DNA of 64,000 nucleotides from Mesodorylaimus sp. YZB2_4 (taxonomy: Eukaryota; Nematoda; Enoplea; Dorylaimida; Dorylaimidae). Location: contig JASANH010000626.1 of the NCBI GenBank assembly GCA_030248295.1, positions 2,467,198 through 2,531,197 of the forward strand. The letters are read 5' to 3'. This document shows, piece after piece, positions 36,119 to 49,063 of the stretch. Under the pieces are notes generated by a model. That model ran no database searches and was not told the DNA's origin. It saw only the letters and a program-made list of their open reading frames with translations. The position numbers and the translations under genes were made by a program. Every line of letters begins with the position of its first letter. Within the stretch, counting starts at the first letter, position 1.

Positions 36119-36426
36119 CAGGAAACCCTTCGCGAAATTTACTGTACATGCACATGGATATCAATGGCTAATGGATAAGGAAAGATTCCGATTTCTTTAT
36201 TTTGTTGTTAAATAATTCATGGTAGCCACAGCAACGCCAAAAATACACCAAGAACAACTTTACTCAATGTTGTAATTTGTCCCAAATGCAAAAGTCATAC
36301 TCACGCGATTCGCAAACATCACAGGAAGCATTCCAAACTATATTTTGACTTATCACATTTGCAGTAAATACAACCCTGAAAGTAGCTTTCAAGAACAAGC
36401 GGGTACTTATGTCTGCCGAACTACCT

Positions 36427-39011
36427 TTAGTCTTGCACCAAATTACAGGGCTTAAGGAATTCTTGACCAACTTCTCTGAACCATTGATTTGCAACCCATT
36501 TCGATCCAGCAATGACTGGACATCCGGCGTGTATCGTATTCGTGTCCACAGCACCCGATGGCCGCAAATTGTACCAAAAGATGGCATCGTTCTACAGCAC
36601 AATTATCATTAAGGTAATGCTTGCCTACTGCAACCAAAATTTTATCAGTGATTACTTTGGATGGAGTGACTACTAAATCGAGTCTGGGAAAAGCGGTTCC
36701 GCCGCCATGGTCTGGTTCATACAGCTGAAAGTAGCGAAAGCTGAAATTTAGGGTTCGATGGTCAGAAGACTGCTTACATAGAACATGAGAGTCGCTATGC
36801 GGTTACCGCGGGCCCTATATTCAGAAATATTCAATATTCTTATGGGGTCGTCTGCCTGAAAAAAGTGATAAACTTTCTTCTGCTCATTGAAGCTACAAAT
36901 ATGCGAACTTTGAAGTAATCATAATGTGGAATGTATTGTCCACCAATTCCATACATTGAAATCTAAACAAAACATGACTATGCTCTATGTAATCAAACGT
37001 TGTCAGTAGCTCACGATCAGACCTGTAACACTTCTGCAGAGCCGAGATCTAAGCCAGTAAATGTAGATGCGCGCATTCGAACTCGCTCCGCTACCTCGTG
37101 GTCCTCATCACTCAGCCAGCCACTGAAATATGAGTCTTGCAAATTTCTTGCTTTTTGAGCATCATGGCAACATTCATTTGACAGGGACTTACCTGAAGCT
37201 TTCTCTCGTGTCTCGGTTAATTTCCTCCTTCGCCGTGGTACCTGCTACCCTTGACAAACTCATCTACAAACATGCTGGCATATTTGGCGGAAGATCTTAG
37301 AAAAAGGACAAGAGATTGCGTACCCTGTGTCTCACACTCTCTATCATAACCTGGATCTCCTCGTCGCTAATTATCTCCCGGAAAATCACTATAAAAGGGT
37401 CATCCGCCATTTTCTCTACCTTAGCAGGTGCCAGCATCAAATAAGGATGCGATCGGCCATAAAAGCATTTGAATTTCGGGTCGGTTAATCGTATCTAAAC
37501 TCATAATAATGAAAAAGAGTCATTTGCGCAAGCCCACCCAGCCCAGACCCACCATATGTTGATATTCATGCCGGCATAACCTTTCGAAATTCTGCTGGTG
37601 CGGGAATTTTTCCCAGTCGAGTCTGTAATTCACGCTTTCTGGCATATTATTATAGTCGAACCATTTGTCTGCCCTCGCCTGGTCTAAGAGAGCTCCGAAT
37701 TGTGGATGGGCATTAATAAATTCTTGTTTGTCCTCTGGCATTGCTATTTGATAAAATTCTAACGCAATTTTTTTAGCCCACTCAAAGTTGCCTTTTTTAT
37801 CCATGGATAATGCTAGGTAAGGCAAGACTTTGGTTTCATTGATGCTAGGCGGGGCTTCCATTCTCGAACGAGAATAAGCTTCCTGAAACCACATCAGTGC
37901 GTGGTAATGATCCTTGAGCGTGAACGCTATTTGGCCGAGACTAAAGCAGTCTTGGGCTGCAGAGAAATAGTTGATAGGAGGACACGGTGGTAAAAAAAAG
38001 TTCAGTCTTCTCACCGCTAATATTCACCACGCCGAAGCCAGGGACGCGTCCAGAGGCGATATTTGCGGCAGATAATTCATAGACATCTTGGATTCGGAAC
38101 AAGTTATAGGCAACGTCATGTATGTGATCTGGTTCAGGAATCGGCATGTTCGAATCAAGCAGGTCTGAAATGGGCTGTTATTGTCAGCCTGTGGTGCCCT
38201 CAGGATGGCTGGCAGAGCGGGGTTGGTTTAAAGTAATTGGGCGTCTGGGTCCGGCATTTGCGCTTAATACTCTGTGGAGTCATTGCGCCGTTTGCCGAAC
38301 GTTTCTTGGCTCAGCAAAAAGAGTGTAAAAAATACACCCTAAGGTTTATATTTGCTGTCAATGCAAGCGCTTTACCTGATTTTCGTGACATTCCTGGCCT
38401 AATAAACGCTTGCACTGACAAAACGAAAATTGCTTTCTCTGACCTGGATTTAAAAACTTTTAATTTGAATTAGGCCGATGCTACTTTGGTCCAGGTTGGA
38501 GCTGGGGACTTGTTGGGTTTGCCCAGGAGCTGTACAAATGGCAGAGGTCTAGTAGCTCCGCTACAGCGGCCCTTTGTTGTGATAATGCCGCAGCAGAGGT
38601 AGCATTCGATCAGGAGCACAGCTGAGTACGATCTACTTACTGGAAAAAGATGTGGAAGACATGGTTGTGCTAAGATTTTGCCATTCTTCTACCAACAACT
38701 TCACGTCATTGACTATGCTTATTAAGTTCGGACTTGCAGAGTCATGCCAACGCGATCTTTCTTCCAATCTTTCAGCATGCCTACAAAAACAGCTGCTCTG
38801 TCACTTGCACAGCCAACAGAACAGAAAAGGCTTACTTTGCCAGTCGCTCCAGCTTATCCTTTTCTTGAGCCACGTAATCTGTCAGGATTTTGGCCATCTT
38901 CGTTTCCATCGCTTGCACATAATTCGGGTGAATCGCAACTAACTGCGAGCCCGCGGGCACGTTTGCAATGCAACTCAAGGCTAATACGACAGCAGTGTAC
39001 GGAGACCACAT
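36427..39011 (-). CDS. Prolyl 4-hydroxylase alpha subunit, copy 1
   Basis: About eleven exons on the minus strand. Exon 1 (39011-38836) gives a signal peptide (MWSPYTAVVLALSCIA) and the start of the N-terminal dimerisation domain. Exons 38780-38641 and 38164-38015 continue it (NLFRIQDVYELSAANIASG). A TPR-like peptide-binding exon lies at about 37970-37540. The catalytic part has IPHYD (first Fe-binding His and Asp, near 36930), GGGTAFP, and HAGCPVIAGSKW with the second Fe-binding His and the 2-oxoglutarate-binding Lys. It ends GQEFLKPCNLVQD at TAA 36427. The enzyme hydroxylates proline in procollagen-like proteins in the ER lumen, using Fe(II), 2-oxoglutarate and ascorbate with protein disulfide isomerase as beta subunit. 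An upstream longer start at 39053 is possible. Confidence 0.85.
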
Positions 39012-40099
39012 TATTCGATTTTGATGTCTAAAAAAACAAAATTTCCCTAACAACGATTTCTAAAAATATCAGCCTAGCACTTTTCGATGAGAGCTCAAGC
39101 GCTTGCTCCTTTCATGGCACACCACAGGAGTGAGATCTGCGTCGAATTCACAATGGCAATTCGTTGTGAACTTAACTGTAATTTAGAACAGGATGCCTCT
39201 TCTATTCTGTTCATCATTGTAGTGCTAAAATACATTTGAAGGAGAAAAAGTGGCTGAAACGTCTATTCTTTTCTGTAGAAAACTCCTTAGCTGCTGGTTT
39301 CGGCTGCCATTTTCGTAGCAGGAGGGCAATTTAAATTCACTGTAAGGCCAGTAAAAAATTACTGCTAGAGAATCAAAAAATCCAGGAGAATGCATCCTAC
39401 AATGATCATTTCATAACAAAACTGACAAAGAATATAAAGCATAGCTCTATTCCTTTTATTCTATCCAGCATAAAAAAATCCATTGAAAAACATCAGACTG
39501 TCAAAAGGCTACTTTTGAAACCGTCAATAAACACATTTTTTTACTATCGTACAGTTATGCGATGACGGAAGACTGAAAGAGGGTCATTTTTCATTTTGTG
39601 ATCAGTTAGGGCTCATGCTCTGGTAAAAAACCCAATTAATCGCAATATAATTGTCTTACAACGACTAAAACGAACAATAAGAGTGTCTTAAAAAATCAAA
39701 TCACTCAGAACACTGGTGTAGCAGGAGAAGCTAAACAGTGCATACAGTACACGTGCTAGCAGTAATATTTTTCCAGTATCACTGGCGGAATGTATTCTAT
39801 TCTAGCCAGCAGTAGTCATGACTAAAATACCTTATGGAACTTAATTTGATGCTAGAATGATACCGATAGTGCTATCTGACTTGATTCTTCGGTGATACAA
39901 AAGCTGACTGAATAATTCACCGATTATTTGAATATGTGAGTTTCCATATCTTGCCTCCTTTGGTAGACGTCCTGCCTACAGAACCGAAAATTCACATTTT
40001 TATTTCAAAATTAGATTTGACGCTGGTCTAACAATTTTGCTGATGTGCAGCGGAGACCCGTACTATACAGCAGTACCTGAAGGCGTTTTTTTTGAATAG
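39012..40099. other. Upstream flank duplicated between hydroxylase copies 1 and 2
   Basis: The 300 bp above the start (about 39012-39330) closely resembles 43486-43925 above copy 2, so the duplication included the upstream region. The remainder holds nothing I can assign. Confidence 0.5.
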
Positions 40100-40502
40100 C
40101 TAGCCAGCAGTCAAACCCACCCTAGAGTATAAGCAAGGCTGTGCGGGACCAGCTTACACAGCATCCCTCTGCGGGTGCCTCTGACAATGAGTGCCTCCTG
40201 GGAGCACCTCCACGCGAGGGCACCCTGAAATGGACATTGACTTCTTCGGGAGATGGCGGGTGGGCTTTAAACCCTGTCGGTGTTCGACAGCCGAGACTGC
40301 CTACTCATTTGGCTTCCGTCTCTCCACTCAGGGCACCTCGGCGGTGCCGGGTGAGTCACCAGGCCTAGCGTACAAGGTCAGCGAGGGTTTATGGTTCGCA
40401 AACTGCCTCCGTCTCTGGTATTGAACCCTGGGACAAGTCCAACCACTCGCTCCCAAGTAACACGGAGAGAAAATGCTGAACCGCTTCTACACCACCGCGG
40501 CC
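40100..40502 (-). mobile_element. tRNA-derived SINE, full-length copy
   Basis: Minus-strand copy: the tail starts after CCAGCAGTCAAACCC, followed by CTCCACGCGAGGG, TTCGACAGCCGAGACTG, GGTGAGTCACC, AAGGTCAGCGAGGG and the head ending ACCACCGCGGCCGC. Same order as the copy at 10123-10510. Confidence 0.8.
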
Positions 40503-40707
40503 GCTGTTTATATTGAGCAAATGCAAATCAAAATCCGGTAGATGGTTCGAACTACATGTACTCAATAAACTACTAAAAACTCTTCTTTGGACACTTTACT
40601 TTGTTGGATAACAAATAAGCAGATTTAAAAACAAATGCAAACAATATCTACGCGCTTGGAAGCATCAGAAAAACACTCCAAACTACACTGCGTTCTTTAA
40701 TTAACAC

Positions 40708-43485
40708 CTACATGCATGCAGGTATTTTTATAATTTTCTTGAAAATTGCGACGATTGCAGTGAATGCAGCTGTCACGACCAACAGTATAACATGTACTGT
40801 GTCTGTCCAGCTACCAGCCGAGTCTTGCACCAAATTACAGGGCCGTCGAAATTCTTGACCAACTTCTCTGAACCATTGATTTGCAACCCATTTCGATCCA
40901 GCAATGACTGGACATCCGGCGTGTAACGTATTCGTGTCCACAGCACCCGATGGCCGCAGATTGTACCAAAAGATGGCATCGTTCTACAGCACAATGACCA
41001 TTAGCGCAATAGCATATATAATACAGTATAACTGAAGCCGCCAAAGCTCCTACTAATTACCTTGGATGGTTTGACTATTAAATTAAATGAGGGAAAAGCA
41101 GTTCCACCACCATGTTCTGGTTCATGCAGCTAAAAGTAAGCGAGTGCTGAAATTCATTTGGTTAAATGGTCAGAAGAACGCTTACATAAAACATGAGAGT
41201 TGCTATGCGGTTACCACTGGTGCTATCTTCAAAACTATTCAGGTCGTAAGCCTGAAACATAAAACAAAGAAACTGTCTCCTGGTTATTTAAGCAAATAGT
41301 CTTCGCACTTCAAAGTAATCATGGTGTGGAATGTATTGTCCACCAATGCCATAAAGTGAAATCTAAACAAAGTATAGCTATGCTCCGGCCATGAGCTGAT
41401 ACAGCAGCTATCGGACCTGTAAATGCTCTGCAGAACCGAGATCTAAGCCAGTAAATGTAGCCGCGCGCTTTCGAACTCGCTCCACTACCTCATGGTCCTC
41501 ATCACTCAGCCAGCCACTGAAATGACAGCCTTCAAAATTTCTCAGGTTTTGAGTTGTCCCTGCACAATCTTTCATTCTGATGTAACTCACGTGAAGCTTT
41601 CTCTCACGCCTCGATCAACTTTATCATTACCCAGGGTACTTATCACTTTTGACACGCTCATCTGAAAAGTTCACTTTAAGGTAAAGTCTTGGAAAGCGAC
41701 AAGCGATTACAGTACATACTTTGTGTTTTACGCTCTCTAAAAGGGTCTCGATCTCTTGGTCGCTAATAATCTGTCGAAAAATCACCACAAAAGGGTCGTT
41801 CGCCATTTTTTCTACCTTTGCAGGAACCAGCATCAAATAAGGATGAGTTCGGTCATAAAAGCACTTCAATGCTGGATCGGTTGGTTGTAACTAAACACAT
41901 AATGATGGATGCAATTCGCAGAAGTTAAAGCTAACTCACCATCTTTTGATATTCCTGTCGGCACAACCTTTCGAAATTCTGCTGGTGCGGGAATTTGTCC
42001 TGGCCAAGTATGTAATTTACTGTTTCTGGCATACTATTGTGATTAAACAATTTGTCTGCCCTCGCCTGGTCTAAGAGAGCTTCATATTGTGGATGGGCGT
42101 TAATAAATTTTTGTCTGTCCTCTGGCATTGCTATTTGATAAAATTCGAATGCAATTTTTTTAGCCCACTCGAAGTTGCCTTTTTTATCTATGGATAATGC
42201 TAGGTAAGGCAAGAGTGTAGTTTCATTGATGCTAGGCGGGTTTTCCATTCTAGAACGAGAATAAGCTTCCTGAAACCACATTAGTGCGTGGTAATGGTCC
42301 TTGAGCGTGAACGCTATGTGGCCGAAACTGAAGCAGTCTTGGGCTACAGATTTATGGGAAATCCTGTATGAGAAGATATCGATAGAAAAGTTCAAGTTTT
42401 CTCACCGCTAATATTGCCGACGTCGAAACCAGGGACTCGTCCAGAGGCGATATTCGCAGCAGACAATTCATAGACGTCCTGGATTCGGAATAAGGTATTA
42501 GCAACGTCATGTATGTGATCTGGCTCCGGAACTGGCAAGTTCGAATCAAGTAGGTCTAAAATCGGCCTTCAGTCACTGCTAGTCCAGCAGTGCCCAAGAC
42601 AAGGTCATCGATCAAAAACTTCCCGATTCGACCGGCGGGTGGCAAAGTCATTGCGGTTCATATATGCTGCAGAGTCTCAATGTCATTTTCTTCTTCACTA
42701 AAATACCCCTGGTTCTTTTTTTTGCACAGCTGCTGAGTGGAGCTTTTTCACCACGCCGAAAACCCCATGGCAGCTAACGAAGTCATCCCACCTAGTCCAT
42801 GCCTGGTACATCACCCTGACGCGTGACGCTCCGAACTGCCGGCTCCGTTTAGAGTATCGATTGCCAGTCGAGACTCTACAGTTTTAGTCGTACATTTAAA
42901 AAAATTAATGTGGAATGTGCTGGCGTTACGTTTCAGAAAATGACCCAGGTTTGGCAGAGAAATTTGTTAAATCTACGTACGAGCTGATTCAATCAGCGCT
43001 ATATGTGCAGTTAGTTTATGACGGGAAGTAGTTGCTCCATCAGCACTTTGTACAGTGTTATGATGTTTGAGATGGCGGCATAAAAAAATGGGTTGCTGGA
43101 GGCCGATATCCTTACTGGATAAAGATGTGGAAGCCATGGTTGTGCTTAGAATTTCCCATTCTTCTACCAACGACTTCACGTCATTGACTATGCTTATTAA
43201 GTTTGGAGTTGCGGACTCGTGCTCACGCGATCTTTCTTCCAATCTTTCAGCAATCCTATCAAATATCTCCTCTGTCACTTGCACAGCCAACAGAACAGAA
43301 TAGGCTCACTTTGCCAGTCGATCCAGCTTATCCTTTTCTTGAGCCACGTAATCTGTCAGGATTTTGGCCATCTTCGTTTCCATCGCTTGCACATAATTCG
43401 GGTGAATCGCAACTAACTGCGAGCCCGCGTGCACGTTTGCAAGGCAACTCAAGGCTAATACGACAGCAGTGGAAGGAGACCACAT
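40708..43485 (-). CDS. Prolyl 4-hydroxylase alpha subunit, copy 2, with C-terminal membrane segment
   Basis: Same exon pattern as copy 1 and very close in sequence: signal peptide from 43485 (MWSPSTAVVLALSCLA), N-terminal domain, TPR-like exon about 42395-41931, YIPHHDYF with the His and Asp Fe ligands near 41330, GGGTAFP, and HAGCPVIAGSKW near the end. Where copy 1 stops after NLVQD, this copy continues about 37 residues. The tail contains a hydrophobic run (VHVILLVVTAAFTAIVAIF) followed by KKIIK, ending at 40708. That would give a C-terminal membrane anchor, which soluble ER-lumenal collagen prolyl hydroxylases do not have. Catalytic residues are intact. The two copies are a recent tandem duplication. 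Confidence 0.83.
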
Positions 43486-44714
43486 TATTCGATTTTGATG
43501 TCTACAAAAACAAAATTTCCCTAACAACGATTTCCAAAAATATCAGCCTAGCATTTTTCGATGAGAGCTCAAGCGCTTGCTCTTTTCACAACAGTAAATA
43601 CAAAACTGAAATCCACATCGACATTGGTTTCTGGTCGAACTCGCAACGGCAACTCGTTTTTAACTAAACTGTAATTTTAGAACAGGATATCTCCTCCACA
43701 TCGTCATCTCTGACTTCGCGTTCAGTACCGCCGTGGGACAGGGTCCAGTTCTCTGGACTTTTTTTCGCCATACTTTCCAGTCTGTTGCGTCTCGTAATCT
43801 TTACAGCGCAAAAATACATTTGAAAACAAATGGCTCAATACGTCTTTTCTTTTCTGTCGAAAACTCCTTAGCTGCTACTTTTGGCAGTCATTTTCTCAGC
43901 AGTAGGCAATTTGAGTTTACGTAAACACTAATTCGAAAGTGAAGTAGAGAAAATCCCCAGCGATTTATAATTTTATTTCCAAACGTAGATGGAATCCGGC
44001 AGAAGCTATGGCCTGCTGTGCAAAGAAAACAAAAAATGTACAGAAAATTTACAGTAAAGCAGAGCTCCCATTCCAGTCCATTCCGTCCAGCGTATAAAAT
44101 TAAAACATCGAATCTCTGCGTATGATTTATTTCATGGGAGCAAAACTGATGAAAACTTTTTAAAAAGTCAAACAACCACACTAAAATTCGCAGTCAGAGA
44201 ACCTAAAAATTAATGCTAATATATGCTAACAAGAACCCTTTTCCGGTACCGCTGGCTGAATGTTTTCAATTCCAGCCAACAGTCGAATACTGTCTGAGAA
44301 CCTAATTTGACTCTTGCGTGACATCGACAATGATTCATACTTGGATTTTTCGGCATACCAAACTGATCTACAAATGATTTTTGATGCCGTGCCAATACCG
44401 AAACTTCAACTTTTGAATTGAATATAGGCTACGGAGGCCTCGCGATTTTGCTTGACGTCAGTGTACTTTCGATAAAATTGGATTAAACTTGAGTGTTTGG
44501 CTTCATAATTACCACAGGGCTGATAGCCCAATTAGCGAAGCATTTTTGCCGTCTTTTTCTTTTAGGTACCTAATCTGTTCGACCAATCGCGGTGTGTGTA
44601 TACCGCTGTACCGCTGTACTGGGTGTAAATTTTATGCCTACATGATGCCTTGTTAGCTAACGTGATCTGCACGTGAGAAATCCTTGGCTTATCCTAGGGC
44701 AAACCACTCGGCCT
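43486..44714. other. Intergenic, partly duplicated upstream flank
   Basis: 43486-43925 matches the flank of copy 1. The rest has no assigned feature. Confidence 0.45.
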
Positions 44715-44830
44715 CGACATCACTCTCGGCCTCGTGTCTGGCCCTGACCTAGGAGAGGCAGACCAGTGCAGATAAGTGTATCCACGCCTATTACACATGC
44801 AACAAATGGAGTGGAAATGAACTTATCACA
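44715..44830. repeat. Second copy of the dispersed repeat at 3855
   Basis: Shares GTGTCTGGCCCTGACCTAGG, GCAGACCAGT and CCACGCCTATTACACATGCA with the stretch at 3855-3950. Confidence 0.6.
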
Positions 44831-45578
44831 CGGAAAGTCAGGGACGTGAGTAATACAGACCAGACTTGACCAGATGGCTACGGAACCAAAAATGGTGGTG
44901 TAACCAAGCCTGGGAGGTCTCAGGAAAGAATGTGGCTGACCGAGGTCGGCGTGACAAAAAATCCGGCTGGAGTAGGCAGGTATTGCGTCTATCTGCGCTG
45001 AAACATCAACTTAAAGTGTTGACGTCTCCCAGCCAGGGGAGATCGATTACTCTCTGCCACTCCCAATGGCTACCAGGCACGAGGGCCACATTGGGATCAG
45101 TACAGTATCATGCAGTCCTAAAGAAATAAGCTTGAAAACAAAGCAAATGAGCGCACGGTGCACTTTTTTTGAAAACTATGTAGAGTTTCCTGATCTGCTG
45201 CTGCAGCGAAATAATTGATCCCGAATTACCCATATAGCTAAAATTCTGCAGTAAATTGGATATGATAGCCTACGTGCCAGATAAACGTTGGCGGGGATAC
45301 TGGCGTCGGAGTCTTCTAAACCTAAATTACACCTAATTTTTCATGAAGCTTAGAAAATTAACAAAAATTCTTGCGGAGTGCGTTCTCGGTATTTGCTCTT
45401 TCAAACCAGAATGGTCGACGGCCACTGTTGACTGTACTTCAGGCACATTCCGTACGGGTCAGTGCGAAATGTGGTAAAGCAAAACTAGTTACACTCTACT
45501 TTTAATGTCAATGCGATCAAACAAGGATTACACTGAAATTCTAAAATTTCAAAGAAATATTGATAGAAATGTGTTTTG
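44831..45578. other. Intergenic, nothing recognised
   Basis: About 750 bp past the stop of hydroxylase copy 3, without a supported feature. Confidence 0.4.
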
Positions 45579-48077
45579 CTACAGGGCACTTTGATCAATT
45601 GTTAGGGAGCACTTTCTTGACAGTTCCTGGCCTTTCACTCTAATCCATTGATTTGCGACCCATTTCGTGCCCGATATGACTGGACAGCCGGCATGCAATG
45701 TTTTAAGATCCCTGTTGCCAGAGGGCCTCAGATTGTACCAAAACAACGCATCATGCTATAGAAAGAACAGCTGTGAGTATGCGATGCTTTGAATATGACA
45801 AGGTGTACCTTGCTCGGCTTCACTACCAAGTCGAGAAGGGGAAAAGCCGTTCCACCACCCAGAACAGGCTCATCCAGCTGAAATAAGCTGACCGACTTCT
45901 CAGCAATTACGAATGGAATAAACTTACGTAAAACATAAAAGTTGCAATGCGATTTTCAGGAAGTTTGGCTCTGATTTCCTTTTCGTCGTCGGTGAATCTC
46001 TGTTATACAATGTTTTCATTGTTTATTCTCAAAAGCTGGCAAAACATAATTTGGTACCTTCAAAGAGTCGTAATGCGGTCTATAATGTCCACCGATACCA
46101 TACAGATTGACCTGTAAATACAGTACTCCTTTTCCAAGCGGCCTCCGGGATTTTATACTTTATCCTGTAAGCCGTGTGCTACCCGACTCCTTCTTGGAAG
46201 CCATGTCCATCTGATGTCAATCTGACCTTGGACTCAGCTTACGCTGCTGTACAGATTCTTACAAATCCCGAGTTTTATGGAAGAAGAAATCGGGTAAACG
46301 TTATCTGCGCGCCAACATGAAAAGACAAAAAGTACCAAACTCACTTGAAGGTGCTCAGAGTACTTGATGTCCAACTTGGTCAGTGCACCCACTCTCTTTC
46401 GCACTCGCTCTACGACCGGATGATCTTGATCTTCCAGCCATCCCCTGCAGACTTTATTGGTGGTATAACATGGTGACTGATATTAAACCCCAAGTCTTAC
46501 GTTAAACTTTCCCTGGAGACAGTTGACTTCGTGTTGCCTCCATTTGATGGCCCACTTATAACTGTAGCGTGTAGCATCTAAAGATAAAATGTCCATCACG
46601 AAGACAGGGAATGTGAGGGATAAGGAGGGAAGCTTACTCTGTCCATGGCAAGGTCTTGCAGAACTTTGATTTCTGCATCAGTGATAACCTGATGGTACAA
46701 AAGTACCAAGGGCTGGTCCAGCAGCTCTTCAACTTTTGCTGGTGATAGACTTAAATACGGAGTTGACTGGTCGTAGTAACAATGACGTGGCCCACGTTCG
46801 GAAATCTGAAAAACCCCGCGGTCATATTGTTTTGGGACCCCGACAGCAGTTACCTCATTTTGGTACTCCTCCCTGCATAAGGACTCGTATCGTGGCTGCT
46901 CTGCGACTTCATACCAATTCAATCTGTCATTAGTTATCACAGGTAGGTCGTCAAAATCATTATCCATCCAATCAATATCGGCTAATTTTTCCAAAAGTAC
47001 GGCAAGTTCTGGGTATTTTGCCAAAGTACGATTGAATATTTCTCTGTCTGTTGTAGTTTGGTCAAACAATATGGCCAGTTGTTGGGCCCTTATTGTATTA
47101 TTTTTCTTCTTCATACTCAAAGCTAATACAGGGTACAGTTCATGGCGTTCCAGCGTGGGTGGTCTTTCATTCAGTGAGCGAAGAAGGGCAGTTTGAAACC
47201 ATGACAAGGCGTGATAATAGTCTTGCCTGTCGAAGGCTATGTTGCCCAAATCGAAGCAAGTTTTAGCTAAATTGAGAAGCTGAGAATAAAAATGTGATTT
47301 ATGGTTTGTCTCTGAGTTTATGCAGCATAGACTCCAGCTACTGTCGCCGACTCCCTTGGCTTCCTGCTTTTGTCACGTCCTACGGATTTACAGTAAACTC
47401 TACAGCAGATGAGAGATCAGGTGAGCCCGAGCCTCTGGCAGATTTTGATTGGTTTACTCATCCAGATACGAGTGTACAGCCAAGGTCGTGTGCACGTCCC
47501 TCACCATCAAGTTCTCCACTTTCTTCCATTCCTGGCACTGTGCCACGTGCAATCTCGATTGACGAAATTTCATAAACATCTTGAATGCGAAATATGGCGT
47601 TGCTCACATCCTCCAAGTCCTGCGCCTTCGGAATTGATATATTGCCCGCCAGTAAATCTGAAACAGTCAACATATTGGCTTGGAAATACAGCCTCGTCAG
47701 GCATTTTGTACCCGACATTGCCGTCACACTCATCGTTTCCTTGAGGTCTCTCCATTCGTCGATCAATTTTTGCACAGTTTGGTATACTGTGATGGGATTG
47801 ATCTGCATATCTCTATGAGACTGTGATCTCATTTTGATTTCTTCAGCACGTCTAGAAAATATGTTTTATCAGGCCAAAGACAAATCCACGATTGTGTTCG
47901 GTACTTTGTGAGTAACTCTAATTTACTGGTTTCCTGGTCCACATAGCTTCTTATCAGCTTGGCCAACTTAGCCTCCATTTCGTAAGCGTATCGTGGATCA
48001 GTGCCCGAGATTGGGTGCCCATTCGCGTGGCTTATGAGGCAAATAAAATTAAACAAGAAAATGTATAATAGAAACAT
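45579..48077 (-). CDS. Prolyl 4-hydroxylase alpha subunit, copy 3
   Basis: A more diverged member of the tandem set. Signal peptide from 48077 (MFLLYIFLFNFICLISHA), then YEMEAKLAKLIRSYVDQE of the N-terminal domain and AIFRIQDVYEISSIEIARG. One long exon (about 47255-46640) joins the TPR-like region to RHCYYDQSTPYLSLSPAKVE; copies 1 and 2 have an intron there. The catalytic part shows YGIGGHYRPHYD (Fe ligands, near 46085), GGGTAFP, and LHAGCPVISGTKWVANQW with the second His and the Lys. It ends CSLTIDQSAL at TAG 45579, with no membrane tail. Predicted ER-lumenal collagen-type prolyl hydroxylase. An in-frame Met at 48128 would add 17 residues. Confidence 0.83.
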
Positions 48078-48699
48078 TCTGGAGGACCCTGGTTCTAGCT
48101 CAAATAAACTTACAGTTGAACAGAACACAGCACGAGAAGCAAAGTCTGAAGAACTAGCTTCACTATATGGGCTAGAATTCTTATGAAATTGCTATGAGCA
48201 CTCCTACAATTTTCAGCAAAGCCTGCTTATAAATTTGGCAAATCACAGGGAGCACACTATGTAAGTGCTTATTACTGAACTGATCTGAAAAACAAGACAG
48301 TCATTTTGTATCCCGTTGAGAAAAGGCCTATATTTTTCAAGTTTTGCTTCTTTTAATTGCACCAAAGTGGAGGGCTGGGCACATTTCTGACTATAACCAC
48401 TTCAAAATAGTCCTAACTGGCTTCTTTTCTGCGCTAACCTTGAAGGCCAATCCACGTGTAAATCTCGGGCAGGTCCTGCGTCCTGCAGTCTATGGGCCAC
48501 CACGCGCGGCATACCCATGCATATCACTTTGGTGTTTGCCTCGATCTATCTGCATATTTCAGAGGTGCATATCAGCTTAACAGTTCCAACCAACCACATA
48601 CAGTATACATGTACACAGCATGCGTCATATCCCTGATGTACCTGCACATCTGTCTTTTTTAAAAAAATTTTTGTGGTCTTTCGCCCGTTTTGCCTCCAG
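48078..48699. other. Intergenic, nothing recognised
   Basis: Upstream region of hydroxylase copy 3; no separate gene supported. Confidence 0.4.
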
Positions 48700-49063
48700 C
48701 TGGCCAGCAGTCAAACCTTATAAGCAGGGCTGTGCGGGGGGGGGGGGGACAGGCACATACAGCAGCGCCCCTCTTCGTGTCTCCACTAGAAGCACCTCCA
48801 CGCGAGGGTATCCTGGACATGGAACCGACTTCCTCAGTCACTGGCGGGTGGGCTTTAAACCCTGTCAGAGTTAAACAGCTTCCAGAGATACTTCCATCTC
48901 CACTCGGAGCACCCCAACGGTACCGGGTGAGTCACCCACGGCCTGGCGTGTAAGGTCAGCGAGGGTTTATGGTTACCGGGGATTGAGCCCGAGACGAGTC
49001 CAGCCACTCGCTCTCAAGCAATACGGAGTGACGAATGCCGAACCGCTGCACCACCGCGGCCGT
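48700..49063 (-). mobile_element. tRNA-derived SINE, full-length copy with poly-G run
   Basis: Minus-strand copy with GGCCAGCAGTCAAACC, TATAAGCAGGGCTGTGCGG, CCTCCACGCGAGGG, CGGGTGAGTCACCC, AAGGTCAGCGAGGG and the head ending CACCACCGCGGCCG. A run of about 12 G near 48736 follows the TGTGCGG motif. Confidence 0.8.
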
